Assembly: GCF_900103455.1 (NCBI RefSeq)
Contig: NZ_FNHI01000026.1
Span: 62,001 to 126,000, forward strand
DNA: 64,000 bases
Direction: 5' to 3'
From: Streptomyces wuyuanensis
Lineage (GTDB): Bacteria; Actinomycetota; Actinomycetes; Streptomycetales; Streptomycetaceae
How positions within the stretch are numbered: the first letter of the stretch is position 1; each line of letters opens with the position of its first letter. Shown here in pieces: positions 17,351-26,860 of this stretch. Made by a program: the position numbers and the translations under genes. The notes below the pieces were generated by a model that had not been told where the DNA came from, searched no databases, and worked only from the letters and a program-made list of their open reading frames with translations.

Positions 17351-18607
17351 TTACGGCCAGCCTTGCGTCACCTTGGCGGGGGCCGTGTTCCAACTTTTGG
17401 GTATGAACGTAATCATATAGGTCCCGCGGTCGAAATCCGCGTATCCGGCGGACCAGTTACGGAACTTGCTCTCGTAGACCTTCATCGGGCCCATGCCACC
17501 GTCGGGCGAGTGATAGTGGTTGGCGTGGGTCCACACAGTCTCGTTGTGATCTGCTTCCTTTTGGTCACCGAACCATCCATAGTCGAAATTGACATAGCTT
17601 TCGCCGGGGTTGCCGGGGCTGCGCGAGGTGTTCCTGTCCTTCGACATGTCGACCAGTCCTGTGCTCTGGTTGGGGCGGAAAGCCTCCGGGTCGCCGTACT
17701 TCCTCTTGCTGGAGGAGCTCCGCGGGTCCTGTCCGCTCCAGAAGTGCTTGGAGTAGATGACCGCCTTCATCCTGGACGGGTCGTGGTTGCCCCCATCCTT
17801 GTTCTTGAAGGAAGGGGTATTCCTTAGAGCCGAGTAGAAGTTCGAGCGGGCGTCTTCGTTGCGCAGAGCGTCGTTGCTCCTTGTGAGTTCCACCTTGAGA
17901 TTATTGAGATAGGTCCCCTCGTCGTGTGCGTTCTCCAGGGCCTTGTTCATGATGGATGCCACATCACGAGCCCGCTTGAATCCCTTTCCCTCGTCGAAGC
18001 TCTCCTTGGCGATGCGCCCTTCAAGCTCGGCCCGCGTCTCGCCTGGCCGGGGAGTGGTGTGCTCCAGAGCGTTCTTGTATTTGTTCTCATCGAAGGAGGC
18101 GAACGCCAGTTTGTTCGTCGGGTAGGGGCCTGAGTTGACCCAGGTGACGCCCACGCAACCGTAGGACAGCTGTTCTCGCTGCTCTTCGGTCATCTGCCGA
18201 GCCTGGCCATCGCGGTGGCTGTAGACCTGCTGCCACTTGCGTATGTAGTTGCTGACGCCCGTAGTCGCCCTGCCCCCGTACGTCCGGTACGCGTCAGGCA
18301 TGCTGTCAAGCGGCTCGGCGGGAGGCGTCACCCTGCCGCTTGCCGCCGCGGAGGCCCCGAGGGATTCGATGGCACTCGGTAGTGACGCCCCTGAGGGCTT
18401 GCCGGGCAGACCCAGGCTCAGAGCCTTCTCGTTCAGTGCGTTGATGTGCCTGACATCATCTGCCGTCAGGCCGTGCTCTTTGGCAAAGGACTCCCTCTCC
18501 TCCCCCTCGACCCTGTGAGCGGCTTGGCTGACCGACGGTATGAAACCAGCGGTGCACATCACTACGCCCACAGTGGTGAAGGCGAGAAATCTCGAGCGTG
18601 TGTGCAT
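17351..18607 (-). CDS. Protein-glutamine gamma-glutamyltransferase (microbial transglutaminase), secreted zymogen
   Basis: This enzyme cross-links protein glutamine and lysine side chains outside the cell. The 418-residue precursor has a signal peptide (to about residue 29), a propeptide to about 87, and a mature domain. The mature domain aligns through its length with the calcium-independent enzyme of S. mobaraensis: RVTPPAEPLD, then YIRKWQQVYSHRDG. The catalytic Cys is Cys151 in LSYGCVGVTWVNSG. Asp342 (VNFDYGWFG) and His361 (WTHANHYH) fall at exactly the spacing of Cys64, Asp255 and His274 of the mature family enzyme. The start has AAAGGAG 13 bases upstream. It is a single gene with no obvious partner protease or inhibitor next to it. 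Confidence 0.95.
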   Translation of the reverse strand: MHTRSRFLAFTTVGVVMCTAGFIPSVSQAAHRVEGEERESFAKEHGLTADDVRHINALNEKALSLGLPGKPSGASLPSAIESLGASAAASGRVTPPAEPLDSMPDAYRTYGGRATTGVSNYIRKWQQVYSHRDGQARQMTEEQREQLSYGCVGVTWVNSGPYPTNKLAFASFDENKYKNALEHTTPRPGETRAELEGRIAKESFDEGKGFKRARDVASIMNKALENAHDEGTYLNNLKVELTRSNDALRNEDARSNFYSALRNTPSFKNKDGGNHDPSRMKAVIYSKHFWSGQDPRSSSSKRKYGDPEAFRPNQSTGLVDMSKDRNTSRSPGNPGESYVNFDYGWFGDQKEADHNETVWTHANHYHSPDGGMGPMKVYESKFRNWSAGYADFDRGTYMITFIPKSWNTAPAKVTQGWP

Positions 18608-19861
18608 GAAAGGTCACGAACTCCTTTGCAGTGATACGTCATGAAGCGATGGCGTGCGAGAGGGACAACGCAGTGTGGGGCCCGGCAGCGCACCGCTGCG
18701 TCGCTGAACCGGAAGCGGTAAGGCACCGGCGAAGGAGACGTAGAGGGTGCGCGAGACGGTGGTGATGAGTCGCCGGACAGATGAACACGTCGTCTCAGCC
18801 GACCGGCGGCCACCACGATCAGGGCCCGGTCCAGCCGGCCCGATCAGGCAGGGCCGCCGGCCCGGCTACTGCCTTGGGCCCCGATGCGCGACACGTCCCG
18901 GACCGTGGCCCGGGCTGCAGTAGCGGACCCCGGCGCGCGAGGCGGAGCCCATGAGGCTGACGCCGTCAGGCGCACCCGACCGGGGTGAACATGCGCGTGC
19001 ACGGTGTCCGTAGCGCGGAGGAAACTGCGTTGGGGCCCCCAGCCTGAGGACCGTCCTTGCCTTCCTCTGCGCGAAGGTGTGCAAGGGTTCAGGGACCGGC
19101 CCCGTGCCCAGCGGCCCCTGGGGGGACACAGGCATCGGAAGCCAGCGCGCAGGCTGTCCACTCCATCCTGTGGAGGGGTTGGTTCATCACATCTCGACTC
19201 CCGCATGACATGAATGGTGAGGTTGTGCGAGAACAGATCATGGCCCGGTGCCAACTCCCCGACAACACAGTGGCTTCACATTCGGCCACACCGCCACATA
19301 GAGCAGCATTCGGTCACCGCTCCGAACCCGCCCAGCTCCGGATACGTAGCGGCAGCACTCTCTTCACCCCTCGCAATTGGTCTGCGGCGAGGTTGGCGGC
19401 AGTGACATCGGGAATCCCGGGGAGCCTTCGACGACGGCGCTGTTGACCGGGACGAAGAGTCCCGAAGAGAGGTGGTGATCCAGGCACGGAAGCCGCTGTC
19501 CACACACGGCAGTTCGGAACCATACGAACCACGCTCGCTCCCCAGAACCGCTCGATCTCCGCCATTCGCCACTGCGGGCTCTCGCTCGCCTCACCTCCGC
19601 CGACAGCCCTGTCCCTCTCCCTGCCTCTCTGTGAAACGGCTGGTAAAGCCCCCTCGGTCACGTCCGCTGGAGTGGTGTATCGGCGGCCACTCGGTGACTC
19701 TGCAGCGCCGAGTACGGGGCCGGTCAGCGAAGAGCGCGTCGACCACCGCAACGGCTTCCGCCCGCGCGAGTGGACCACGAGGGCCGGGGGTCGAGGAGCC
19801 GCCTGCGTGGGACAAAGCATGCCAGGTTGTCACCGAGCACATCAAAGGGGACGAACGCGTA
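18608..19861. other. About 1.25 kb without a recognised gene
   Basis: Upstream of the transglutaminase gene; its promoter must lie in the first part. Both strands carry only short or shadow-like frames, and none resembled a known family. Base composition is somewhat less GC-rich than the flanking genes around 19200-19500. It may hold old gene debris beside the IS701 insertion. Confidence 0.4.
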
Positions 19862-20338
19862 TCAGGAGGCAGCGCATGCGCCGTCGTCGACGTAGATGCT
19901 GACCGAGTCGTAGCCCATGTCCATCTTGCGCTTCTCGGCGTAGACGTAGAGGCAGAAAGGGGTGTCCGTGCCGTCGGCGGTGACGGTGTAGTCGCCTGCT
20001 CCGTGCCGCCGTCGACCAGGGCGGACTCCGACGGATCAGATGCGAGCGAGCCGGTCAGCGCTGCCTGAGGACTGTCGCCGTGTCTCGCGATGGCGGCCTG
20101 CAGGATGTCCTCGAAGGTGATGGTCCCCGGACCGAACTCCGCCTCGCGCGACCACTCGGCCGTCGCTGCGGTCACGGCCGGCCGCAGTTCACTCCCGTCC
20201 CAGTCGTCGATGCTGCTGAGAGGGCCGGGATGGAGGAGCAGGTACATGCCCACGACGACGAACAACACGGAGCCGACAATGCGGGCGGAGCCGACGGGAC
20301 TGTGCGGATTCTAGTACTCCAGCCGTAGATCGTGACCT

Positions 20339-21572
20339 TCATGCCTGGGCGGCTTGTCGCTGGTAGTGGCTGGCCTGGGATCGGGCTTGGTGGCGGCGTC
20401 GCCAGGCGGACCAGCCCAGCCGGTGGGCAACGTCGTGGACGGGTTGGATGACCAGGGCGATGAAGAGGCGTTGGATCTCGTTGCAGGTGAGCGGTATGAG
20501 GGCGTCTCGTGCAGGGCGGCGGGCGTGCTCGTCTGCTCGGACGACGGCGAGGAAGGCATGCACGAGCATGGCCAGGGTGACCCAGCGGGACCAGGACGCG
20601 TAGCGGCGGACCTGATGCTCGTCCAGGGCGGCCAGGCCCTTTCCGGATTGGAAGAACTCCTCTACTCGCCATCTTGATCCGGCGACTCGCACCAGCGTGG
20701 TCAGCGGCACCGGTGTGGGCGAGTAGCAGCGGTAGTAGGCGAGTTCGCCGGTGCTGCGGTTGCGGCGGATCAGCAGTTGGCGACTGCCGGGCCTTGGGTC
20801 GGCGAGGTCGATGACGGCCCAGTCGTAGAAGCGGTGGCCCTTGGCTCCGGCCCCGGCGAAGATCTTCTGCCAGGCCCGTTTGGGCACTTTCTTGGCCAGC
20901 GTGTCCGCACGGAACTTCCCCACACCGGTGGCGACTTCGTGCGAGCAGGCCACCGCGAGGATGTAGCCGGCGCCGCGTTTCTCCAGCGCGTCTCGCAGCT
21001 TGGGGTTGCCGCCGTAGACCTCGTCGCCCGCGACCCATGCGGCCTGATGGCCGGCGTCCAGGAACCGGGCGACCATGCGGGCGGCCAGCTCCGGTTTGGT
21101 GGCGAAGGGAGTCTCCCCGCCGAGCCCGGCGGCGCGGCAGCGGTCGGGGTCGGAGGTCCAGGAGCGCGGGACGTACAGTTCCCGGTCCACTGCCGCGTGC
21201 CCGCGCCGGCCGGCGTAGACCAGGTAGACGGCGACCTGGGCGTTCTCGATCCTGCCCGCGGTACCGGTGTACTGGCGCTGGACGCCGGCCGTGCCGGTGC
21301 CCTTCTTCACGTCCCCGGTCTCGTCGACCACCAGCACCGCCTGGTCGTCGTGCAGGTGCTCCACCACGTACTCGCGCAGGTCGTCGCGTACCTGGTCGGC
21401 TTCCCACTTGGCCCGCCCCAGCAGGTGCTGCATGCCGTCCGGGGTGGCCTCCCCGCCCACTCGGCGATGGTCCAGCAGTTCTTGCGCGGCAGGTCCGACA
21501 GCAGCCCGAGCACCAGCTGCCTCGCTCGACGCCTGGGTTCGACCCGCGCAAACCGCCCCCTATCCGGCTCAT
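20339..21572 (-). pseudogene. IS701-family transposase, apparently frameshifted twice
   Basis: The conserved body starts GEATPDGMQHLLGRAKWEAD and includes the first catalytic Asp (DDQAVLVVDETGDVKKG), the second (AGHQAAWVAGDEVYGGNPK) and the C-terminal region with the expected Glu (VAGSRWRVEEFFQSGKGLAA). The N-terminal part (FARVEPRRRARQLVLGLLSD, then LPRKNCWTIAEWAG) lies in another frame, and the extreme N-terminus (MSRIGG) in a third. The breaks fall in a CCCC run (21451-21454) and a CCCCC run (21556-21560), each one base short. With these restored the protein would be a complete transposase of about 410 residues. Confidence 0.8.
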
Positions 21573-21737
21573 CAGGCCCTCGAACGCCTACTGTAAACGG
21601 GCAGGGTCTACGCTGTGACCTGCGGCCACCGCATGATCTTCAGTCTTCACACACCGATGATCAACGGTGGCCGCACCGTCTCCACAGCGCGTCAGGGTCG
21701 CGCAGCGTCCGCCTGCCGTCCCGTGTCAGGAGTACAT

Positions 21738-22142
21738 GTGCAACGTGGCGAAGTCTGGTGGGTCGAGTTCGACGAGCGGCGGCTGGTCGTACTGCTGTCG
21801 GGAGACGACGCGTCCGGGATCCGGGTGATGCAGGTCGTCGCTCCGGCGGGCGTCGACATCAGCGGTCTGGGCGTCGAAGTGGTAGTAGGCGCCATGGAAG
21901 GACTGCCCTTTGAAGGCGTGCTGCGGTTCGCGTTCCCGCGTCCAGGCTTTACCCCTTGCACGTGGCTGACCACCGTGTCCCGAGACGACCTGATCGAGCG
22001 GGCGGGCGCTCTGTCCTCAGCGAAGCTCAGCGAGATCGAGGATGCCCTCCGACTCGGTGAACAGGAGAAGGAGTGGGCCCCGGCGACGACCGCGAAGCTC
22101 AGCGAGATAAGGGACGCCCTCCGTCTCGGCGGACTCGCGTAG
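21738..22142 (+). CDS. PemK/MazF-like protein carried by the IS element
   Basis: A 134-residue protein starting at GTG 21738 with AGGAG six bases upstream. The opening VQRGEVWWVEFDERRLVVLL matches the RGE/DIxxVxx strand of MazF/PemK endoribonucleases, and CTWLTTVSRDDLIERAGALS matches their later strand and helix. The classic catalytic Arg and Ser/Thr positions are not clear, and no antitoxin gene is next to it. The C-terminus repeats a helix almost exactly (AKLSEIEDALRLG, then AKLSEIRDALRLG). It may be an inactive or repurposed member; its link to transposition is unknown. Confidence 0.65.
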   Translation: MQRGEVWWVEFDERRLVVLLSGDDASGIRVMQVVAPAGVDISGLGVEVVVGAMEGLPFEGVLRFAFPRPGFTPCTWLTTVSRDDLIERAGALSSAKLSEIEDALRLGEQEKEWAPATTAKLSEIRDALRLGGLA

Positions 22143-22324
22143 GCCGAGACGGAACGAACGCCCCCGATGGCGTCGTCGATCTCGTCCAGACGATCGACGC
22201 TGGCCACCTGTCTCCTCGGCGCCCCTCACCCTCGAGATCACGATCTACGGCTGGAGTACTAGACGTAGCGGTTCGTGCCCCATTTGCTCCGGATGAATAC
22301 GCGGTCCGCGTCGCCGTTGGTCAT

Positions 22325-22699
22325 GACGTGATTCTCGCGGCCAGAGGTCTCTCGTGGCCAGGAACTTGGGGATTGACTGCCACTGTGCGTCCGCGGCACC
22401 GCGAACACACCGCCGCCCGAAGGAAATATCCGGTTCCGTGACCGCCTTCAGCGACCCGCCCGTGCGTCCCCCATGGCCGGCCCCGGGACCCTCAGCTGCC
22501 ACCGTAACTGCCTCCGGACCCGTCTCAAGGTTCGGACTCCTGTGGATGTGCCGTGCCGCGACAACTGCTGCCCAGGTCAGGGTTTGTGCGAGACATCGTC
22601 CGTTGCGGGACCGACCCAGCAGCCTGAATGACAGATGGTTTGCCCGAATGGCTACAGTGATCATTGGCCAGAGCAGACAGCTTCACGGGGGCGGAGAGC
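22325..22699. other. About 375 bp, promoter region, no gene recognised
   Basis: Lies between the start of the IS-split gene and the WXG-like gene on the opposite strand, so it should hold promoters for both. No clear conserved protein, hairpin or operator was found. Confidence 0.4.
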
Positions 22700-23121
22700 A
22701 TGACCTGGGGCGAATGGGACAGGATCAAGGCCGACTCGAGCGCACAGATGCGGCTGAATCAGCTGGCCCCGGCAACTGGAGGCGGCGGTGCCCCGACCTG
22801 GCGTCGACGCCCGCGCAGAAGAAGGCAGCGGCCAACGCCATCGAGAAGCACCTCGAGCCCGACACGAAGAAGGCCGGTGACACGGCCGAGGAGAGCACGG
22901 GCGCCGCGGTCAGGGAGTTCAGCGGCAAGGACGGGCACGGCTGGGACACCTCTCCGGCGCTGAAGAGAGCCCACGAGGCGTGGGAGAAGCAGGTCAAGGC
23001 GCTGATGGGCAGACTGGGCTCGGAGAAGAGCGCGCTGCGCAACACCTCTGTCCTACTCCGGGGCACCGACGTCGGCATCGCTGTTCAGACTCGTCAGTCT
23101 TCGTCGCTCGACAAGCTCTGA
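22700..23121 (+). pseudogene. WXG100-like small helical protein, frameshifted
   Basis: From ATG 22700 (GGAG just upstream) the frame reads MTWGEWDRIKADSSAQMRLN and QLAPATGGGGAP, then must shift one base at the CCCC run 22791-22794. It continues DLASTPAQKKAAANAIEKHL, then GHGWDTSPALKRAHEAWEKQ, to the stop at 23121. The restored protein of about 140 residues is helical. A W followed by helical heptads late in the protein resembles type VII-secreted partner proteins. It directly precedes a 769-residue WXG-containing protein, as in ESX-like secretion pairs. Confidence 0.6.
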
Positions 23122-23187
23122 GCTCGACCAGATCCGACTGCCCGCGCACCGGCTCCAGGGGGAAACGCGCCGACGTACCACGAAGTC

Positions 23188-25497
23188 ATGACCACCGATC
23201 TGTCCAAGCTCACCGCTGCCGCCACCAAGTGGGACGACATGGCGGGCGAGTTCAAAAAGCTCGAGACGCAATACGAACGGGACGTCCACGGAATCTCTTT
23301 GGGGCAGACCTGGCAGGGCCTGAGCGCGGACGCCGCGAACAGCCGGTTCGGCGTGACGCTCAACGAGTACAAGGCCGAGCAGAAGGAAGCGAAGGCCGTT
23401 GCCGCGTTGCTGCGCGACGCGCACACCCAGTTCGTCGACCTGCGGAGCAAGCTGAAGAGTGTCCGTGATGACGCGGTCAAGGCCGGGACGAAAGTCTCCG
23501 AACAGGGCTATGTCTCGTTCGACACCTCACGGCTCAGTGACGGCGAGCGCACTGCCTATGTCCACGACCGCAGTTACCAGGAGTCGGCCCGCACGGCGGC
23601 CGGCGAGTGGAACCAGGCCATCGCAGCGGCGGTCAAGGCGGTCGCCGACGCCGACGACGGAGTCCGGATCGCCCTGGCAGCGGTCGTCGTGGACAGCAAC
23701 TCGCTGGACGGCACGTTCAACGGCTTCAACTCGGGCGCGAAGAGCGACGTCGAGGAGTACGAGGCGGCGCACGCGAAGGACATCGCCACCCGGATCAACA
23801 GCGGCGAGAAGGTATCCGCCGCGGACTTGGCCGAGCTCCAGCGATCGTTCCGGGACAACTCCGACAACAAGGCGTTCAGTCAGACGTTCCTCAACGGGCT
23901 GGGCCCTTCCGGCACCATCCAGCTCGGGAACAATCTCAACGACAAGGCTCACTCGGGCAACGGCGACCAGCAGAAGCTGTTCCGCAGCATCACGAGCGGA
24001 CTCGCCGACACCCTGGCGGGGGCCACACGTCCGCCTGCGTTCAAGGACTCCGAAGGCAAGACGCTCAAGTACGGAACAGCCGGTTACCAGAAGGCCTTCG
24101 ACAACTGGCTGAAACAGGACGACGGCAAGTTCTACACCGAATGGCGCGAGGGCCTGAAGAAGGCGGGGGTCGAGAAGTTCGACTTGGACGTCGTCGGCGA
24201 CAAGATAGCCGTCGGTACTGGCCATGGGCAGGAAGCCCGTGGCTACCAGAGCCTGGTCACACTCATGCAGCAGGGCAGCGGCTACTCGCCGCAGTTCATG
24301 GCCGACATCACGGACGACATGATCGCGGCCGAGAAGAAGGACCCGGACATCTGGGACCTGCACGGCAAGTTCGACGGAAAGAAGGAAGGATGGTTCGCCA
24401 ACGACCCTGTCGACGGCGCCCTGAACCTCATGAGCCGCGACCCGGACGGCACCACGGCGTATCTTGACCCGGGCGCCGGCGGCAAGAACGATCGGCTGGA
24501 GTACCTGCTCAAGGAACGCGACTGGGACACCGTCGACACGACCCAGTGGACGGGCAACATCGAACGCACCGGCGGCGACACCGCGGACAGCGATGCCCGC
24601 ACGGGGCTGGGAGCCGCGCTCGAGGCCGCGGCAACGGGGCATCCCCCGCTGCGCCCTGGGCAGGACCCGTGGCCCGTAACGCCCCACACTGAGGGGCAAG
24701 CCCGCATCATGCACGGCGTCGTCAGCGGGCTCGGCCCCGATCAGAGCGTGCCTGAAAACATGCGCGAACCCCTCTCCCGCGCCCCCGCCTCGTACACGGA
24801 GGACACGCACCAGATCCTGGGTGGGATGGGAAGCAGCCAGTACGTCAACTCCACCACGGACGACGGCTACTTCCGCGACGGAGACAAGGTCCACATGGCG
24901 GTGACCCAGAAGGATCTGGCGCAGTTCATGCGGGGCCTCTCCGACGATCCAGAAGCCTACGCGACGCTGCACAAGGCGGAGTCCCGCTTCATCAGTCTGG
25001 AAATGGAGAAGATCCCGCAGGACGCCACCGGCTTCGCCCAGAGCAACCCTCTCAGCAACGCCGGCGCAGCTCTGGGGGCGTACAGCGCCATTAGGGAAGA
25101 CGTGATCAACGACGAGCGCATGACCGCCTACAGTGCGGCGGACTGGAAGTCGAAGATGGCCTACCACGTCATCGGCGGCGCCGTGACCCCTCTGTACTTC
25201 ACCACAGCCGGCGGCGTATCCATCGCCTTCGGCGACTCGATTCAACGCGGCGTCGACACGTGGGCGTGGTTCATGGGCAACAACCTGAAGGCCGAAGCCG
25301 ACACCACGGCCAACGCAGGCATCGCCGACCACTACCTGAACGCCACCAACCAGATGAACCTCATGGTCGACTCATGGGCCGACGACCGGCGGGACATCGA
25401 CGCGGACGCCAGGGCCGGGCTCAAGAGCGAGATCCTCCACGGCCACGACCGAGGGGCCAACATCACTCAGAAGTACCTGACCGACACCACCAACTGA
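23188..25497 (+). CDS. Large WXG-domain protein, putative type VII-exported
   Basis: A 769-residue protein without signal peptide. The N-terminal ~100 residues are helical with a WQG turn (LGQTWQGLSADAANSRFG), the hallmark of WXG100-like type VII substrates. The long middle is helical and acidic, rich in D, K and G. The C-terminal 250 residues (from about 520, LSRAPASYTEDTHQILGGMG) contain a hydrophobic stretch (VIGGAVTPLYFTTAGGVSIA). That last region is paralogous to most of the next gene product. Streptomyces DUF6571-type proteins have this overall form. No toxin motif was recognised. Confidence 0.65.
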   Translation: MTTDLSKLTAAATKWDDMAGEFKKLETQYERDVHGISLGQTWQGLSADAANSRFGVTLNEYKAEQKEAKAVAALLRDAHTQFVDLRSKLKSVRDDAVKAGTKVSEQGYVSFDTSRLSDGERTAYVHDRSYQESARTAAGEWNQAIAAAVKAVADADDGVRIALAAVVVDSNSLDGTFNGFNSGAKSDVEEYEAAHAKDIATRINSGEKVSAADLAELQRSFRDNSDNKAFSQTFLNGLGPSGTIQLGNNLNDKAHSGNGDQQKLFRSITSGLADTLAGATRPPAFKDSEGKTLKYGTAGYQKAFDNWLKQDDGKFYTEWREGLKKAGVEKFDLDVVGDKIAVGTGHGQEARGYQSLVTLMQQGSGYSPQFMADITDDMIAAEKKDPDIWDLHGKFDGKKEGWFANDPVDGALNLMSRDPDGTTAYLDPGAGGKNDRLEYLLKERDWDTVDTTQWTGNIERTGGDTADSDARTGLGAALEAAATGHPPLRPGQDPWPVTPHTEGQARIMHGVVSGLGPDQSVPENMREPLSRAPASYTEDTHQILGGMGSSQYVNSTTDDGYFRDGDKVHMAVTQKDLAQFMRGLSDDPEAYATLHKAESRFISLEMEKIPQDATGFAQSNPLSNAGAALGAYSAIREDVINDERMTAYSAADWKSKMAYHVIGGAVTPLYFTTAGGVSIAFGDSIQRGVDTWAWFMGNNLKAEADTTANAGIADHYLNATNQMNLMVDSWADDRRDIDADARAGLKSEILHGHDRGANITQKYLTDTTN

Positions 25498-25525
25498 CAC
25501 TGGCACGCCAGGAGGGAACAAGCCC

Positions 25526-26494
25526 ATGCCCAACAAGACGCCCCCACGCCGGAGAAAGGCCACGGCCGTGATCGTTCTCGGAGTATGCCTGGCGTTGCTG
25601 GGCGGGATCGGAGCATGGTTGCTGCTCGGCCGGGACACGACGCCTGCGTGCAACGGCCTGCCCGAGAACGACCGAGTGCAAAGCTCGGTCGGGCGAGACG
25701 TCCGTCCAGGAATGAGCTGCCAGGCCCTCGGCAAAGCCATCGTGAAGGCATCCGCCGGGGACCCCCAGGGGCGGCACAGCCTCGCTCAGGCGAAGGCGCT
25801 CAAGGACGTCCTGACGGCCCTCGGATCCCAAGGCCCCGGCGAACTCACCCTCGATCCGGCACTGCGCCGCCCCCTCGCCACAGCCCTGGCCGACTACCCC
25901 CAGGATCTGCACGCGATGCTCGGCGGTATCAACATCCAGGACTTCGTGACCAAGGCCGCCCCCACGACACCACCCTGGAAAGCCGAAGACGGCAGCTACC
26001 ATCTGACGGTCCTCACCGACACCCTCAGGGACGTCCTGCATGCGATCGCGCAGGACCCCCACTCCTACGCTCTGCTGCGGCTCACGGAGACCCGGATTAC
26101 AGGGCAGCGCCTCGCCGCCGTCCCCGCCGACGCCGAAGGCTTCGGCCTCAGCGTGCCGCCCACCGAGAGTGCGCGCGCACTCGGCACCCTCGACGGTATC
26201 GCGGACTCCGTCACCCGAGGCCTGGACACGAGCCAGGCACGGGCATGGCGTGCGGCAGTCCTCGACGCGCTCGCGGACGACCGGGCCTCAGCGACGGGCG
26301 GCCTTGCTTCGGCATGGCTTCAGGGCCTTCGGAGCACCGCGGAGGAGGAACGCTACGAGAGCCTGCGTGCTCAGGGCATCGAGATGACCCGCCTTTGGGC
26401 GCAGCAGCGGAAAATGGACGAGCAGACCCGGCAGGGGCTGCTCGCCAAGGTCGAACGCAGTGCCCTCAGCGCCTACCGGGAGATCGAGCCGTAG
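25526..26494 (+). CDS. Membrane-anchored protein paralogous to the end of the preceding gene product
   Basis: A 322-residue protein with an N-terminal membrane anchor (AVIVLGVCLALLGGIGAWLL) and an extracytoplasmic domain. From about residue 105 it follows the C-terminal part of the 769-residue protein: RRPLATALADYPQDLHAMLG against REPLSRAPASYTEDTHQILG, and LLRLTETRITGQRLAAVPAD against LHKAESRFISLEMEKIPQD. It starts 28 bp after that gene with GGAGGGAA upstream, so they share an operon. It may be a membrane-tethered partner or immunity-like copy; this is inference. Confidence 0.6.
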   Translation: MPNKTPPRRRKATAVIVLGVCLALLGGIGAWLLLGRDTTPACNGLPENDRVQSSVGRDVRPGMSCQALGKAIVKASAGDPQGRHSLAQAKALKDVLTALGSQGPGELTLDPALRRPLATALADYPQDLHAMLGGINIQDFVTKAAPTTPPWKAEDGSYHLTVLTDTLRDVLHAIAQDPHSYALLRLTETRITGQRLAAVPADAEGFGLSVPPTESARALGTLDGIADSVTRGLDTSQARAWRAAVLDALADDRASATGGLASAWLQGLRSTAEEERYESLRAQGIEMTRLWAQQRKMDEQTRQGLLAKVERSALSAYREIEP

Positions 26495-26860
26495 GCACGG
26501 CCTGCTGAGCCCGCCCCGCTGGTTGGCAACGGTTACCGTTTGAGGGTCCGACAGTCGGCTGTCGGGCCCTCGTTCCTCGAAGAAGACATATCGACGCGTT
26601 CGACCAGTAGGCGTCCCGCCGCTCGGGGCTGCGAGATCGAGACGTTGTGGCTGGAGGGCCTCACGCTGGAGCAGCTCGCGATGGTGGAGGCGGCCACTGT
26701 TGCGGCGGTGATGGGCCTCCGGTGTGCCGACGCGCGCCGTGATCGTCGACCGGGAGGACGTGAGCGACGTCGTCGAGAACGCCACAAGGGCGAGGCGAAG
26801 CAAAGTACATCACCGGCCGTGAGGAAGCGTATTCGGCCCTGCGAACAAGGAAGTGGGCAA
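26495..26860. other. About 365 bp with a possible gene scrap
   Basis: Two overlapping frames contain LTLEQLAMVEAATVAAVMG and, one base shifted, VPTRAVIVDREDVSDVVENA. Read together they look like the tail of a small helical protein broken by a single-base shift. Not recognised. Confidence 0.3.

Larger units (their letters stand above)
20315..22258. mobile_element. IS701-like insertion sequence with a MazF-like passenger gene
   Basis: The ends are inverted repeats beginning TACTCCAGCCGTAGATCGTG, matched over at least 21 bp at 20315 and, inverted, at 22258. The flanks carry a CTAG direct repeat (20311-20314 and 22259-22262), the 4-bp duplication typical of IS701-family transposition. The 1.94-kb element holds a leftward transposase gene (with two apparent frameshifts) and a rightward gene for a PemK/MazF-like protein. 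Clean ends and duplication point to a fairly recent insertion. Confidence 0.85.
19862..22324 (-). pseudogene. Small membrane-anchored protein gene split by the IS701-like element
   Basis: The N-terminal piece starts at ATG 22324 (MTNGDADRVFIRSKWGTNRY) and runs to the right-hand CTAG (22259-22262). The rest resumes in the same frame left of the element at 20314: NPHSPVGSARIVGSVLF, a membrane helix (VVVGMYLLL), then an extracytoplasmic domain. A single-base loss near 19994-19997 then shifts the frame, after which it continues DYTVTADGTDTPFCLYVYAE to DGACAAS. Joined, it is a single-pass protein of about 170 residues of unknown function. The duplicated CTAG contributes an in-frame TAG. Confidence 0.65.
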
